In this document: positions 27,122-37,104 of the stretch, one piece after another
Layout: each line of letters begins with the position of its first letter
Position numbering within the stretch: position 1 is the first letter of the stretch
From: Methylomonas sp. MK1
GTDB lineage: Bacteria; Pseudomonadota; Gammaproteobacteria; Methylococcales; Methylomonadaceae
Assembly: GCF_000365425.1 (NCBI RefSeq)
Contig: NZ_AQOV01000002.1
Location: 1,116,001 to 1,180,000 of the forward strand
DNA length: 64,000 bases
Reading direction: 5' to 3'
The notes under the pieces: model-generated
What the model was told of the DNA's origin: nothing
The model's database searches: none
Seen by the model: only the letters and a program-made list of their open reading frames with translations
Position numbers and translations under genes: made by a program

Positions 27122-28831
27122 ATGCGCACTTCCCAATTTCCTCTTAGTACCGTCAAAGAAATACCGGCCGACGCCGAAATAGCTAGTCATAAACTCATGA
27201 TACGCGCCGGCTTGATTCGCAAACTTGCCGCCGGCGTCTACACCTGGCTGCCGCTGGGTTTGCGAGTATTGCGTAAAGTTGAGCATATTGTACGTGCGGA
27301 AATGAATAAAGCGGGTGCTTTGGAAGTACTGATGCCGGCCTTGCAACCTGCGGAGCTATGGCAAGAAACCGGTCGTTGGGAAAAATATGGACCGGAGTTG
27401 GCGCGACTGAAAGACCGTCACGACCGCGAATTTTGTCTGGGTCCAACGCACGAGGAAATTATCACCGATCTCGCTCGTTATGAATTGAAAAGCTACAAAC
27501 AGTTGCCAATAACGTATTACCAAATTCAGAGCAAATTCCGCGACGAAATCCGTCCACGTTTCGGTGTGATGCGTTCTCGCGAGTTCATCATGAAAGACGC
27601 TTACTCCTTCCATCTCGATCAGGAATCGCTACAAGCGACCTACGACGTAATGTATCAAGCCTATACCAATATCTTTAACCGCTTTGGTTTGAAATTCCGG
27701 GCAGTGATAGCCGACTCCGGCTCAATTGGCGGCGCGGTCTCCCATGAATTCCACGTACTTGCCGAATCCGGCGAAGACGCAATTGCCTTTTCCACCGTCA
27801 GCGATTATGCCGCGAATGTCGAAAAAGCCGAAGCTCTCATGCCGGACGGGACACGCGCCGAGCCGACCCAAAGCAAAACTTTGGTGGATACGCCAAATCA
27901 GCACAGCATCGAAGAGGTCAGCGGATTTTTTAAGGTTGATGCCAAGCAATGCCTGAAAACCTTGATCGTCAGGGGCGAAGACGACAGCTTGGTTGCGCTG
28001 TTACTGCGTGGCGATCACGAATTAAACCCGATTAAAGCCGAAAAAATCGACGGTGTCCTGTCGCCACTGCAATTTGCCAGCGATGAAGAAATTCTCGGCG
28101 CCTGCCACTGCAAACCCGGTTCGATAGGTCCTATCGACTTGAGCGTCAAGATAGTTGCTGATCGCAGCGTGATTTTGATGTCCGACTTTATTTGCGGCGC
28201 CAACCAAGACGGCAAACATTACCAAGGCGTCAACTGGCAGCGCGACCTGGCCTTACCTGAGCACATTGCAGACTTGCGGATGGTAGTAGAAGGTGATGCT
28301 AGCCCGGACGGCAAAGGGCAAATTACCATTGCCAGAGGCATTGAAGTGGGCCATATTTTTCAGCTGGGCACTAAATACAGCGAAGCGATGAACGCCGCCA
28401 TTGTTAACGAAGCCGGCAAAAACCAAATCATGATCATGGGCTGCTATGGCATTGGTATCTCGCGGGTGGTCGCGGCGGCTATCGAACAAGGTCACGATGA
28501 ACGCGGCATTATCTGGCCCAACGAACTAGCACCGTTTCAAGTGGCTATTTGCCCAATGAATATGCATAAGTCGGATCGCTTGATCGATACGGTCGAGAAA
28601 ATCTATAAAGATTTAACGGATGCGGGTATCGAAGTGTTACTGGACGACAGAAAGGTTCGAGCGGGATTCATGTTCTCGGATATGGAACTGATCGGCATTC
28701 CACACCGGATTGTAATCGGCGACCGCGGCCTGGATAGCGGCACCGTCGAATATCAAGGACGGATGGATAAAGAAAGCCAAAATGTTGAGTTCGGCAATCT
28801 AGTTGGTTTTATAAAGGACAAACTCGCTTAG
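27122..28831 (+). CDS. proS: prolyl-tRNA synthetase
   Basis: 569 residues, class II, bacterial type. Motif 2 region ([26 protein letters not shown]) and motif 3 ([17 protein letters not shown]) are intact. The editing (INS) domain, which removes misacylated Ala-tRNA, fills about residues 225-400, and the anticodon-binding domain closes the protein ([19 protein letters not shown]). The length is normal. It is single and stands away from neighbours, with its own terminator. Confidence 0.97.
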   Translation: MRTSQFPLSTVKEIPADAEIASHKLMIRAGLIRKLAAGVYTWLPLGLRVLRKVEHIVRAEMNKAGALEVLMPALQPAELWQETGRWEKYGPELARLKDRHDREFCLGPTHEEIITDLARYELKSYKQLPITYYQIQSKFRDEIRPRFGVMRSREFIMKDAYSFHLDQESLQATYDVMYQAYTNIFNRFGLKFRAVIADSGSIGGAVSHEFHVLAESGEDAIAFSTVSDYAANVEKAEALMPDGTRAEPTQSKTLVDTPNQHSIEEVSGFFKVDAKQCLKTLIVRGEDDSLVALLLRGDHELNPIKAEKIDGVLSPLQFASDEEILGACHCKPGSIGPIDLSVKIVADRSVILMSDFICGANQDGKHYQGVNWQRDLALPEHIADLRMVVEGDASPDGKGQITIARGIEVGHIFQLGTKYSEAMNAAIVNEAGKNQIMIMGCYGIGISRVVAAAIEQGHDERGIIWPNELAPFQVAICPMNMHKSDRLIDTVEKIYKDLTDAGIEVLLDDRKVRAGFMFSDMELIGIPHRIVIGDRGLDSGTVEYQGRMDKESQNVEFGNLVGFIKDKLA

Positions 28832-28853
28832 TGTCGATTAGATTAATCAGACG

Positions 28854-28880
28854 AAAAAGGGCGCAAATTGCGCCCTTTTT
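28854..28880 (+). terminator. intrinsic terminator after proS
   Basis: AAAAAGGGCGCAATTT-type stem: GGGCGCA-AAT-TGCGCCC flanked by A and T runs, 22 bases after the stop. The symmetric flanks also allow use by the rubredoxin gene on the other strand. Confidence 0.85.
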
Positions 28881-28901
28881 ATTGACTGCACTAGACGCTT
28901 G

Positions 28902-29072
28902 TTAACGTACCAGAGTAAACATAGATTTTACCGCGCCGCATTTAGGGCAGCCCCAATCTTCCGGTACATCTTCCCAGCGAGTACCAGGTGCGACGCCGTT
29001 GCGTGGATCGCCCAATTGCTCGTCGTAAATGTGGCCGCAGGTTTTGCATTTGTATTTTCTATACTCTGCCAT
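28902..29072 (-). CDS. rubredoxin
   Basis: 56 residues from the ATG at 29072. Two iron-binding loops, [10 protein letters not shown] and CPKCGAVK, hold one iron atom by four Cys, with the usual Gly/Asp/Trp spacing between them ([14 protein letters not shown]). It is a one-electron carrier in the cytoplasm; the partner is not visible here. An upstream in-frame ATG at 29141 would add 23 residues unlike any rubredoxin. Confidence 0.95.
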   Translation of the reverse strand: MAEYRKYKCKTCGHIYDEQLGDPRNGVAPGTRWEDVPEDWGCPKCGAVKSMFTLVR

Positions 29073-29314
29073 GGATTGATTCCTCGAATTGTAATCACGG
29101 TTTAAAGAAAGCCCGGCGATTGTAGCCGATGCTCTGCGCACAAAAAACCACGAAGATTTGGAGGAGATTGTTCGGACTGCCTGAAAGTCGTCCGGCCGGG
29201 CTTAATCAGTCTATCCTTAAAACGATCTAATGGCATGAATTTGATAAATAAATGTCATTTTTGTCCTGTTCAATATTTGGCTGGTTTACGGCGCGCAGCA
29301 TGATGGGATGGTAT

Positions 29315-30637
29315 TTATTCTGTCGTATTCGCAATGATCTTATGAATTCGTTTGGTGCTAATGCCGATGATGACCAAAATAAACGGAATCGATGCGCCTT
29401 CCACCAACTCGGCGTCCACATGCCATCCTAAGCTGTGCAATGCTTCGGCGATTTTGCCGATTAGGCTCGCAGCATAATAGGTGATGGCTACCATCGAAAT
29501 GCCTTCAACCATTTGTTGCATGCGCAACTGCATTTTGGCGCGCAGGGCCATGGACGATAACAAGCCCTGATTTTGCCGCTCGATAATAATGTCGACTTTG
29601 GTGCGTAACAACTGGCTGGCATTGCTCACGCGTTCGGAGACCAGAGTAAAGCGGTGGGATACGGAATTGCAGGTATGCATCGCCGGTTCCAAACGCCGTT
29701 TCATGAATTCGCCCAAGGTTTGAATGCCCTGAATCCGCACTTCACGCAAGTCTTCCAGGCGTTGGCCGACCAATTGGTAGTAAGCGCTGGCTGCGGCAAA
29801 GCGAAATTGATGGGTGGAAATATGGTTCTCCACTTCAGCCGCCAACGCCGTTAACTCATCCAGTAGTTTGGCGTCATCGTTATCCGGCTGGGTCATGGAA
29901 TTGGTGATGGTATACAACTGCCGATCAGCCTTTTTTAATTCCGGATACAGTTTACGCGCGATAGGGAACGCTAACAGCGCCATCACGCGGTAAACTTCGA
30001 TATCGAACAAACGATGCAATAAGCGTCCGGCCTGCGCGGTTCTCAAGTTTTGATTGACCACCAAAAATCGGCTAAAGCCATCGACATGAATCCGAAAATC
30101 AGTAAATACGGCTGCCGCGCCGCCGGTTACTTTTGAGCCGACGATCGGGTTGCCGGCAAAGTAGGTGGTTAACGGGGATAAATCCATTTCGTCTTGGTAA
30201 TTAACGTCTGCTGCTGAGACGACGCTGGCATGAGCGGCAACGATCACTTTTCCGCTGATCTGCGATAACCAATCGACTGGGACTTTTTTTAAAGCAGGGT
30301 CTGCAAACGGCTCCGCGGCGGTGTCGTAGGCATAAAAGCTGTAGGTGCTGAATTCGCCGTGTTGCTCCCAACTCATCTGAAACGCATCGAAGCTGGCGCT
30401 AAAGTGGTCCGCATCCAGGTCGGGCGGTGCAGTTCCAAACCGTTCGCAGAGTGCTTTCAAATGCCGACGTTCTTGCATTTTCTCGTCGCTTGTTAGCGAT
30501 AACGCCAAGTAACTGGCCCTGACCGGCAAGCTGAGAATAGACGAGGCCCTAGCATGGACTTCGTTGTGCAAGATAAACCGTTGCGGATGATTTTCCGGGA
30601 TCTGAAATAGAGTAGTCACAAGTAAATTGGGTAGCAT
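29315..30637 (-). CDS. DUF3422 family membrane protein
   Basis: 440 residues from the ATG at 30637. The N-terminal part (HPQRFILHNEVHARASSIL) is the hallmark of DUF3422. A mostly helical soluble region follows, with a coiled part around 300-350, and two membrane segments lie at the C-terminus (GISMVAITYYAASLIG and EGASIPFILVIIGIS). Related proteins are common in proteobacteria; the function is unknown. It stands alone on the minus strand. Confidence 0.88.
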   Translation of the reverse strand: MLPNLLVTTLFQIPENHPQRFILHNEVHARASSILSLPVRASYLALSLTSDEKMQERRHLKALCERFGTAPPDLDADHFSASFDAFQMSWEQHGEFSTYSFYAYDTAAEPFADPALKKVPVDWLSQISGKVIVAAHASVVSAADVNYQDEMDLSPLTTYFAGNPIVGSKVTGGAAAVFTDFRIHVDGFSRFLVVNQNLRTAQAGRLLHRLFDIEVYRVMALLAFPIARKLYPELKKADRQLYTITNSMTQPDNDDAKLLDELTALAAEVENHISTHQFRFAAASAYYQLVGQRLEDLREVRIQGIQTLGEFMKRRLEPAMHTCNSVSHRFTLVSERVSNASQLLRTKVDIIIERQNQGLLSSMALRAKMQLRMQQMVEGISMVAITYYAASLIGKIAEALHSLGWHVDAELVEGASIPFILVIIGISTKRIHKIIANTTE

Positions 30638-30923
30638 CAAGGGTTAGCGTTTATCGCTTTTACCGATGAATATAACGTAGAGAAGGGTAGGTTGCTACTG
30701 CCCAAGCGGATGCGGACAACGGGCGATAAAAAATCCGAGTATCAGAACTGTGTGATGCTCTTATTCAGGTGTGTAGATGAAACGGTTTGTGCCACGCAAA
30801 TTATTGATTTTAAATGGATGTCGATATTGGAAATCCCATTGGCTCTGACGCAGGCCGTTTTTTGACAGCGATGTTTCTCGGGTTTGAGTAATCGGTTGCG
30901 GCTTTTGGGTCCGCGGCTGAGTA

Positions 30924-31145
30924 TTACTCCAGTTTGGTAAATTTGCTCACAAAGCTGATTTGGCAGTTTTGACCTGTTATCCCAGATGCAAAACTCCTTT
31001 GGTGGCGTAAATAAGAGTCGTACATGGCGCAGCCATCATGCGAATGAAAGTTTATGAAGGGGTCGTAGCCTTTTTGGGAAAAAAAGGAATGACAGAGCTG
31101 CTGGGACAGTGTCAGTTGATTTTGGGCTTTAATGAGCTTTTCCAT
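30924..31145 (-). CDS. small hypothetical protein
   Basis: 73 residues from the ATG at 31145, preceded by GGAGA at good spacing. The sequence has a helical start (MEKLIKAQNQLTLSQQLCHSFF) and Cys residues at C18, C38 and near the end, with His/Asp between. I do not recognise it. Base composition is lower in GC than its neighbours. The gap 30638-30923 before DUF3422 shows no gene. Confidence 0.45.
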   Translation of the reverse strand: MEKLIKAQNQLTLSQQLCHSFFSQKGYDPFINFHSHDGCAMYDSYLRHQRSFASGITGQNCQISFVSKFTKLE

Positions 31146-31719
31146 GTCGTTCTCCAATGATTTGCAGTCGATATACCATACGCTTTCTAACAAAATGCTT
31201 CTGTGACACGCGGTTCGTAGTTAAAAATATTTTGCGTTTTTTTTAAAAAAATGGCGAGAAAACAGCCTGAGTCACAAAGCTGGTGTTTTCGTTTTATGGG
31301 GGGCAGTTTGTCCCTCGCAAGTTTTAGCGGCTTAATTTTCAAGTCAGCTTTTACAGTACTTTGCGGACAGCAACTGATTATTTCGATAGGGCGCGGCTTG
31401 GCTGGCTTCGCATATCAAAACGGTTACATTGTTTGGGTTTGTCCGCAGTTGTCAGGCTACTCATGTTGCTTTTATTCCTGCCCGGAAGATTCTAAAAGCG
31501 CGAATAGTAAGCGGAGAAAGTGAGGTTTCAAGCTGAATTGAGTGGCAGTTTGGTGTGGGTTGAATGTCTGCAAGCTTCTCCTGTGTAAGCAATCCTTGTG
31601 GCAAAATGTCGGCAAAAGCAAATTTGAAATGTGACAGAGTGCTATAATTACAAAACACCGATAGGCATTAGCCTTCGGAATCATCACTATCCGAATGATG
31701 TTTAATCAGGAGATTATGG
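31146..31719. other. 574-base AT-rich intergenic region
   Basis: It lies between two divergent genes and has short overlapping ORFs on both strands without ribosome sites; none is supported. It should contain the promoter for mepK. No clear repeat or terminator is seen. Confidence 0.35.
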
Positions 31720-32697
31720 ATGCTGAGACATAATTTAGAAAATCAAGACAATAAGCAAGACGACGTAGAGCTGTCTCGACGCAGCTTCTTTGGACGTCTG
31801 GCTGTTGGTGCTGTTTTATCTATTGCAATGCCCGGCGTAGTTCATGCTGCGAAAAGCGTAGCGGTAAAAGCAGATAAAAATCATCGATTGGCGAAGTCGG
31901 CAAGGAGCGCAGTGCGTTTGCCTAAACATGGAGTCATTCAGGCGACCAAGGCTGTTCGTCAACCTGCCAAACTAAGCAAAAGCGCTGGCGGAAACAACCT
32001 TAAATCTGTTGTCGGCGAGCATGGGCACCTGCATACCGCCCATGCGGAACGCCACTCCCTGCATGAGTCTCGCGTGCGAGATATTTACACAGGCAAAAAG
32101 CAACACGTAAACACGGCGTCATACCATGCCAATCGTCATGGTAATCAGGGCGGTAGAGTACATTCTATTATTCAGCCGGCGCCAAGAGAGTCATTCATGG
32201 AATCTAGCCAAGATTCGTTGTTCTTGGCTGATCACGGTCGCTTGGCGACACATCGGGCGTTGGCGTTTCAAAATCCGCACACTGGGGACAAATTAAGCCT
32301 GACGTATTTTGAAAGAGGCCGTTATCTTACTGATGCGTTGGATGAAATCAGCTTTTTGTTGCGCGATTATCGCACCGACGATGTGCATCCTATCGATCCG
32401 GAATTACTGGATCAATTACACGATTTGAAACAAATTTTGGGTTTAAATCAACCGTTTGATGTTATTTGCGGTTATCGTTCGCCATTGACCAACGCTAAAC
32501 TGCATGCCGAGAATTCCGGTGTTGCGAATAACAGCTTCCACATGCATGGGCGGGCAGTAGATATTCGTATCGAACGCTTTGACCTTCGGCGTATTCATAG
32601 TGCAGCGCTGGCTATGCACCGTGGCGGAGTCGGATATTACCCTGAGTCAAACTTTATCCACCTGGACACTGGAACCTTCAGAACCTGGAAGTTATAG
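31720..32697 (+). CDS. Tat-exported murein endopeptidase, MepK/DUF882 type
   Basis: 325 residues. A Tat signal (LSRRSFFGRLAVGAVLSIAMPG) is followed by a long Lys/His-rich linker (about 45-165) and then the M15-like zinc peptidase domain: CGYRSPLTNAKLH, NNSFHMHGRAVDIRI and SNFIHLDTG hold the zinc His/Asp set. E. coli MepK cuts the 3-3 crosslinks in peptidoglycan made by L,D-transpeptidases. An L,D-transpeptidase gene faces it downstream, the same pair as ycbK-ycbB. The linker is much longer than in MepK. RBS AGGAG. Confidence 0.88.
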   Translation: MLRHNLENQDNKQDDVELSRRSFFGRLAVGAVLSIAMPGVVHAAKSVAVKADKNHRLAKSARSAVRLPKHGVIQATKAVRQPAKLSKSAGGNNLKSVVGEHGHLHTAHAERHSLHESRVRDIYTGKKQHVNTASYHANRHGNQGGRVHSIIQPAPRESFMESSQDSLFLADHGRLATHRALAFQNPHTGDKLSLTYFERGRYLTDALDEISFLLRDYRTDDVHPIDPELLDQLHDLKQILGLNQPFDVICGYRSPLTNAKLHAENSGVANNSFHMHGRAVDIRIERFDLRRIHSAALAMHRGGVGYYPESNFIHLDTGTFRTWKL

Positions 32698-32711
32698 AGT
32701 CGTTCGCTCAT

Positions 32712-32741
32712 AAAAAAAGCGCCATTTGCGGCGCTTTTTTT
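32712..32741. terminator. bidirectional terminator shared by mepK-like and ldtD-like genes
   Basis: A seven-A run, then GCGCC-ATTTGC-GGCGC and a seven-T run, between two convergent genes; it works on either strand. Confidence 0.88.
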
Positions 32742-32762
32742 ATGTCTGCTCGATTTTGCGGA

Positions 32763-34532
32763 TTATGGATTGGCGCCGACGTCCGGGCTTTTACTCATCA
32801 CTAATTGATTATTCGCTGTCGAACTAGCCGTAGTGGGAGCATGGATTTTGTCCAGGGCCTTTTTCAGTTGCTCGTCCTGGCCGTAAACGTCCGGGTAAAA
32901 ACGTAACTGGTTTTGATGATCGACAAATGTCGTGCCGTAATAAAACAGTACCGGTACGGCGCGTTTTAGCGTCACGTGGCGGGTTTTAGGGGCCGACATT
33001 GCTTGCTTGATGGTTTCTTTGTCCCAGCCGGCCTGATCGCCCAGGACGAATTGGGCTAATTGTTCCGGTGCCGATACCCGCACGCAGCCGTGGCTTAAAT
33101 CGCGACGTGGGCGGTTAAATGCGGCATGGCCGGGGGTGTCGTGTAAATATACGTCCGCCGTATTTGGAAATACGAACTTAACCCGTCCTAACGGATTTTT
33201 CTTGCCCGGGCGCTGCCGCGCGCGCAAATAGCTGCCGCCGCCTTTCTCTTCACTGTTTTGGTGTCTTACCAGTTCTATTTCCTGGCTGGCTAAATAGCCT
33301 TGGTTATTTGCTGCTTTTGGCAGTATTTCTTTTTCATAAATAGTTTTTGGAATGTTCCAGTACGGCATAAATTCCAGATATTTCATTTCTTCCCACAGTA
33401 CCGGCGTTTGGTTGCTCGGGGACTTGCCTACTACTACTTTCATGTTCAGCGGGTTAGGGTCGTCAACTGAATTAAACGCCCATAACTCAAATGCCGGGAT
33501 ATTAACCACAATCATCGGTCCGTCGGTGGTATCCGGAATCCAGCGCGCGCGCTCCATGGCCAGCGCGATCTGGGCGATTTTTTCGCTCGAAGATTGATTG
33601 AATAAGGCGGCAGTGGCCGAGCCAATCACGCCATCTGCTGTTAATCCTTGTTGTTGCTGAATTTTTTTGACGGCGGCAACCAAATCGCTGTCGTAAGTTT
33701 TACTATCGGCGGCGCTATTGTCCAGTAAGCCCATGTCTCGCAGTCGTTGGCGCAAATGCACGATATGCGGATGCTTATCGCCTGGACGTAGCATTTTGCC
33801 GGGCTTGAATTCCTGAGGCCCCGTTTGATTTCCCAACTGCTGCAAGCGGGTCAAAATTTGTTTGAGCTGCTGATATTGCTTGGTTTTAGGCTCGAACTGA
33901 CCGACCACTTCAGTCAAGGTTTGCGCCGCCAGGTGCTGTTTCAATAAACCAGCCAAGTCTAAAGCGGGTTTGGGAGCAATGTGTACCGGATACTCAACAT
34001 CGCGCGGATCCACTTGGCCTTGCCGCAAATCGTGCAGATAACGTACTAAGGATACGGTCAAAGCCACATCGTAACCCGCAACGGCAGAGTTATCAGGATT
34101 TGGGCCACTGATCAGTTGTTTCAGGCGGTCAACGTCATAATTGGCAGGATTCAACGCATCGTTGGATGCATTGTTTAATATGCTCAACAAATCGTTAAGG
34201 TTTTTTTCCGAGCGATTTGCCGTAAACCAGATCGGTTGAAATTGAGTATTAAGATAGATTTGGCTAACAAGCTCGCTAACGCGGCTAAAATCGGCGCGTA
34301 ACAACAGCGGATGTCGTTTACTAAGCAGAATCGCGCCAATTGGGTTGTCGGCAGGAATAGGATTAACGATCTCGGAAACGCTATTTATCGAAGGCAGACT
34401 GGTTTCCTGTACTGTAGCGGGCATATCTGCGCTCCACACCTGCTCTGTTCCAGCATAATAAATACAGGCCGCCAACGCTAACCGAGCATACCTATGGCGC
34501 GAATCTTTCAGGGCGTGCGATTGAGTTGTCAT
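32763..34532 (-). CDS. L,D-transpeptidase, YcbB/LdtD-like
   Basis: 589 residues. A short N-terminal hydrophobic segment is followed by a helical scaffold, a peptidoglycan-binding domain (about 245-315: HPHIVHLRQRLRDMGLLD, QQGLTADGVIGSATAAL) and the YkuD catalytic domain with HDTPGHAAF and the active Cys in LSHGCVRVSAPEQLA. It forms 3-3 crosslinks in murein in the periplasm. It faces the MepK-like endopeptidase, which would cut the same bonds. Confidence 0.92.
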   Translation of the reverse strand: MTTQSHALKDSRHRYARLALAACIYYAGTEQVWSADMPATVQETSLPSINSVSEIVNPIPADNPIGAILLSKRHPLLLRADFSRVSELVSQIYLNTQFQPIWFTANRSEKNLNDLLSILNNASNDALNPANYDVDRLKQLISGPNPDNSAVAGYDVALTVSLVRYLHDLRQGQVDPRDVEYPVHIAPKPALDLAGLLKQHLAAQTLTEVVGQFEPKTKQYQQLKQILTRLQQLGNQTGPQEFKPGKMLRPGDKHPHIVHLRQRLRDMGLLDNSAADSKTYDSDLVAAVKKIQQQQGLTADGVIGSATAALFNQSSSEKIAQIALAMERARWIPDTTDGPMIVVNIPAFELWAFNSVDDPNPLNMKVVVGKSPSNQTPVLWEEMKYLEFMPYWNIPKTIYEKEILPKAANNQGYLASQEIELVRHQNSEEKGGGSYLRARQRPGKKNPLGRVKFVFPNTADVYLHDTPGHAAFNRPRRDLSHGCVRVSAPEQLAQFVLGDQAGWDKETIKQAMSAPKTRHVTLKRAVPVLFYYGTTFVDHQNQLRFYPDVYGQDEQLKKALDKIHAPTTASSTANNQLVMSKSPDVGANP

Positions 34533-34739
34533 GGTTACACGAATAGGGTTCGAATTGGGTGTTTATCGTATGCTTTACGGTTAAGACAGGCCGCAAAGCT
34601 AAGCGATATAATGTTAGTCTAATTGTACCCTGTTATGACAACAATTGACGCGAAAAGCTTGCCAAAGCTTTGTAATTTGGGGTATCAGGGGAAGGGCGAA
34701 GTTGTTTACCGATTTCCTAAATTTCCTCGTCATTCCTCT

Positions 34740-35414
34740 TTAGCTTTCAAAAGACAGTTTATCGGCAAATGCCGCTTGCCAGTCGTGGCTGAATTTCGCA
34801 ACGGCAGTGTCGGTAGCTGGAGTGGTCAAGATTTGCTGGGCAATGTCCAGCGGCAAGGTTACCGCGCCCACGCCGAGTTTTAACACCTGCAAAACCTGAT
34901 TGACGTTTTTGAAGCTGGCAACCAAAAGTTTGCTGGGCAATTGGTAGCGGTCGATTAAGGCTTGCAAATCGCTGACTACAGCAATCCCGTCAAAGCCTTG
35001 ATTGTCGATGCGGTTGAGATAGGGAGCCAGGTAATCCGCGCCATGCAGCGCTGCAAGCATCCCTTGCTGCACGTTGTAAATCGCAGTGGCTAATAGAGGG
35101 ATATTATCTTTTTTCAGTTGTTTGATAGCACTTAAACCAGCGGTATGCGCAGGTATTTTGACAATGATGTCGAACGGTAACTCGTGGAGTTTGTGCGCTT
35201 CCGCGATGATACCGTCAACCGAGTTATTAAGCACTTGTACATGAAACCGCGCTTGTGGGCCAATGATGTCTGTCAGTATCGGTAACAGTTCATGTAGACC
35301 GATTCCGCCGGTCGCCATAATCGACGGATTGGTGGTAACGCCCGCCAAGGGTAAAGCTGGGCAAAGGTTTTTGATGCCGGCTACATCGGCGCTATCTAAA
35401 TATATTTCTAACAT
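34740..35414 (-). CDS. fsa: transaldolase-like fructose-6-phosphate aldolase
   Basis: 224 residues from the ATG at 35414, the usual FSA length (about 220). Lys86 in IIVKIPAH is the Schiff-base lysine; AGVTTNPSI and ATAIYN are family motifs. It cleaves fructose 6-phosphate to dihydroxyacetone and glyceraldehyde 3-phosphate, or acts as a small transaldolase. In a ribulose monophosphate methanotroph a transaldolase-like role is plausible. The frame stays open upstream to 35717, but that would run over rof in another frame. It lies 62 bases after rof. Confidence 0.9.
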   Translation of the reverse strand: MLEIYLDSADVAGIKNLCPALPLAGVTTNPSIMATGGIGLHELLPILTDIIGPQARFHVQVLNNSVDGIIAEAHKLHELPFDIIVKIPAHTAGLSAIKQLKKDNIPLLATAIYNVQQGMLAALHGADYLAPYLNRIDNQGFDGIAVVSDLQALIDRYQLPSKLLVASFKNVNQVLQVLKLGVGAVTLPLDIAQQILTTPATDTAVAKFSHDWQAAFADKLSFES

Positions 35415-35476
35415 CGAACCAGGATTGTGATTTTGCGGATAAAGGCGGCCAGTATAACCAGTGCTGTTAGATAGCT

Positions 35477-35725
35477 TTAGAAAATCACCTCGGTAAAGCG
35501 TGCGTTCGGCGTCAGTACTTGCAGTTTTGCCAGTTGATCCAGCGCGATTTTCCCAATTGAGTTTTGGTCCAACAACAAAAATTCGTGTCTTTCTTCGGTC
35601 ACGATATTCAGTGCCCGGCCCTCGACGATTCCTTTGTCTTTTAACGTCAATCTGACCCGATAGCCATACAGACAGGCAATTTCGATATAGTCGTGCAAAT
35701 CGCAAGCGATCCGGCATTCGCTCAT
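35477..35725 (-). CDS. rof: Rho-binding antiterminator Rof (YaeO)
   Basis: 82 residues from the ATG at 35725. The core (CDLHDYIEIACLYGYRVRLTLKDKG, then GRALNIVT and LLLDQNSIGKIALDQL) is the Sm-like beta fold of YaeO/Rof, which binds Rho and blocks its RNA entry. A longer reading from 35785 would add a Gln/Lys-rich leader and overlap the divergent gene. Confidence 0.88.
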   Translation of the reverse strand: MSECRIACDLHDYIEIACLYGYRVRLTLKDKGIVEGRALNIVTEERHEFLLLDQNSIGKIALDQLAKLQVLTPNARFTEVIF

Positions 35726-35768
35726 GGCAGTCTCCCCTTGAGTTTTTTGTTCATCAATCTTACCCTCG

Positions 35769-36980
35769 GTGTCTTCGATAGCCAATCATGCGGGGCAAAT
35801 TACCTTGGATACCGTTTCATCTTCCAGACGCTTAGCGTCTATCGACATCTTGCGCGGCTTGGTCATGGTGTTGATGACACTGGATCATACCCGCGATTTT
35901 TTCAGTGCCAGTCATTTCAGCCCTACCGATCTGGATAAGACTTCAGTGGCCTTGTTTCTGACCCGCTGGATCACGCATTTCTGCGCGCCGGTGTTCGTGT
36001 TTTTGGCCGGCACCAGCGCATATCTGTGGCAGAGTCGCCGGGGAGCGGATGCGCCGTTGAGCAGATTTTTGCTGGAGCGTGGTCTGTTACTGCTGGTTTT
36101 GACCTGCACCGTGGAAGCCTGGTCGTGGAATTTTCGCGCCGATCTGCGGCACATCGATGGCGGCGTGTTGTGGGCGATTGCTTGGTCGATGATCGCGCTG
36201 GCCGGGCTGGCAAAGTTGCGGTTGGGTTGGTGTGTGGCGTTGGGTGCGACCATGATAGTGGGGCATAACGCTTTCGATGCACTCAAGCCTGTCGACTTGG
36301 GAAGTTTCGGGCCTTGGTGGGCAGTGTTACACACTGGGGACGATGTGCCGTTCGGTGACGGCTGGCTACTTAATCCCTATTACCCGTTGATTCCATGGAT
36401 AGGCGTGATGGCCGTGGGCTTCGGATTTGGAAAGTTATTGACTAACGACGTCTGGCGCACGCGGCGTAGGCTTTTTACCTTGGGCCTAACATTGATAGGC
36501 GCATTCTTGGTACTGCGTTTCAGCAATCTGTACGGCGACCCCAAGCCTTGGCAAAACTATCCGGACCCGGTGTTTACCGTATTGTCGTTTATCAACTGCC
36601 ACAAATACCCGCCGTCCTTGTTGTATTTGTTAATGACCTTGGGGCCGGCGTTGCTGATCTTGGCGCTGGCCGAGGGCAAGGCAGCGGAACGCTTCGGTTT
36701 TTTACAAGTATTCGGCAGGACCCCGCTGTTCTTTTATCTGCTGCACTTGTACCTGATTCATGGTCTGGCAGTATTGATGGCGGCAATCACGGACGGACCG
36801 GTGGCGGCAATAATCGGCGGCGGTATTTGGTCGCCGGAATTACCGCAAGACTACGGTTATGGTTTGCCGGTGGTTTATGGCATTTGGCTGTTTGTGGTGC
36901 TAACGCTGTATCCCATCTGCCAAAGTTTTGAAACCTTAAAAGCCCGCAAGCCGCATTGGCGCTGGCTCAAATATCTGTAA
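35769..36980 (+). CDS. DUF1624 (heparan-alpha-glucosaminide N-acetyltransferase-like) membrane protein
   Basis: 403 residues from a GTG with about ten membrane segments. The N-terminal RLASIDILRGLVMVLMTLDHTRDFF is the signature of this acyltransferase family; the His in LDHTRD is the likely acyl-transfer residue. Such proteins move acyl groups across the membrane onto sugars or other acceptors. It is divergent from rof with little space. The product is unknown. Confidence 0.85.
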   Translation: MSSIANHAGQITLDTVSSSRRLASIDILRGLVMVLMTLDHTRDFFSASHFSPTDLDKTSVALFLTRWITHFCAPVFVFLAGTSAYLWQSRRGADAPLSRFLLERGLLLLVLTCTVEAWSWNFRADLRHIDGGVLWAIAWSMIALAGLAKLRLGWCVALGATMIVGHNAFDALKPVDLGSFGPWWAVLHTGDDVPFGDGWLLNPYYPLIPWIGVMAVGFGFGKLLTNDVWRTRRRLFTLGLTLIGAFLVLRFSNLYGDPKPWQNYPDPVFTVLSFINCHKYPPSLLYLLMTLGPALLILALAEGKAAERFGFLQVFGRTPLFFYLLHLYLIHGLAVLMAAITDGPVAAIIGGGIWSPELPQDYGYGLPVVYGIWLFVVLTLYPICQSFETLKARKPHWRWLKYL

Positions 36981-37104
36981 CACGCACGGTGTGTTTTCCC
37001 TAGAAGCCGGTGCGCAATCTGCGGCGGCAGCTTTACGTTTAAATGTGAATGCAATAGTTTGCAAGCGACTTTACTGTCGCAATTAATCCCTTTTGGAGGT
37101 CAGT

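Noticed and set aside
31251..31523. 90-codon ORF on the plus strand.
   Set aside because: No ribosome site (it starts in a run of T and A), odd composition with many Ser/Cys, and overlapping ORFs on the other strand.
34740..35717. A 325-codon reading of the fsa gene.
   Set aside because: The extra 100 codons run over rof in a different frame and have no family match; the start at 35414 gives the normal FSA length.
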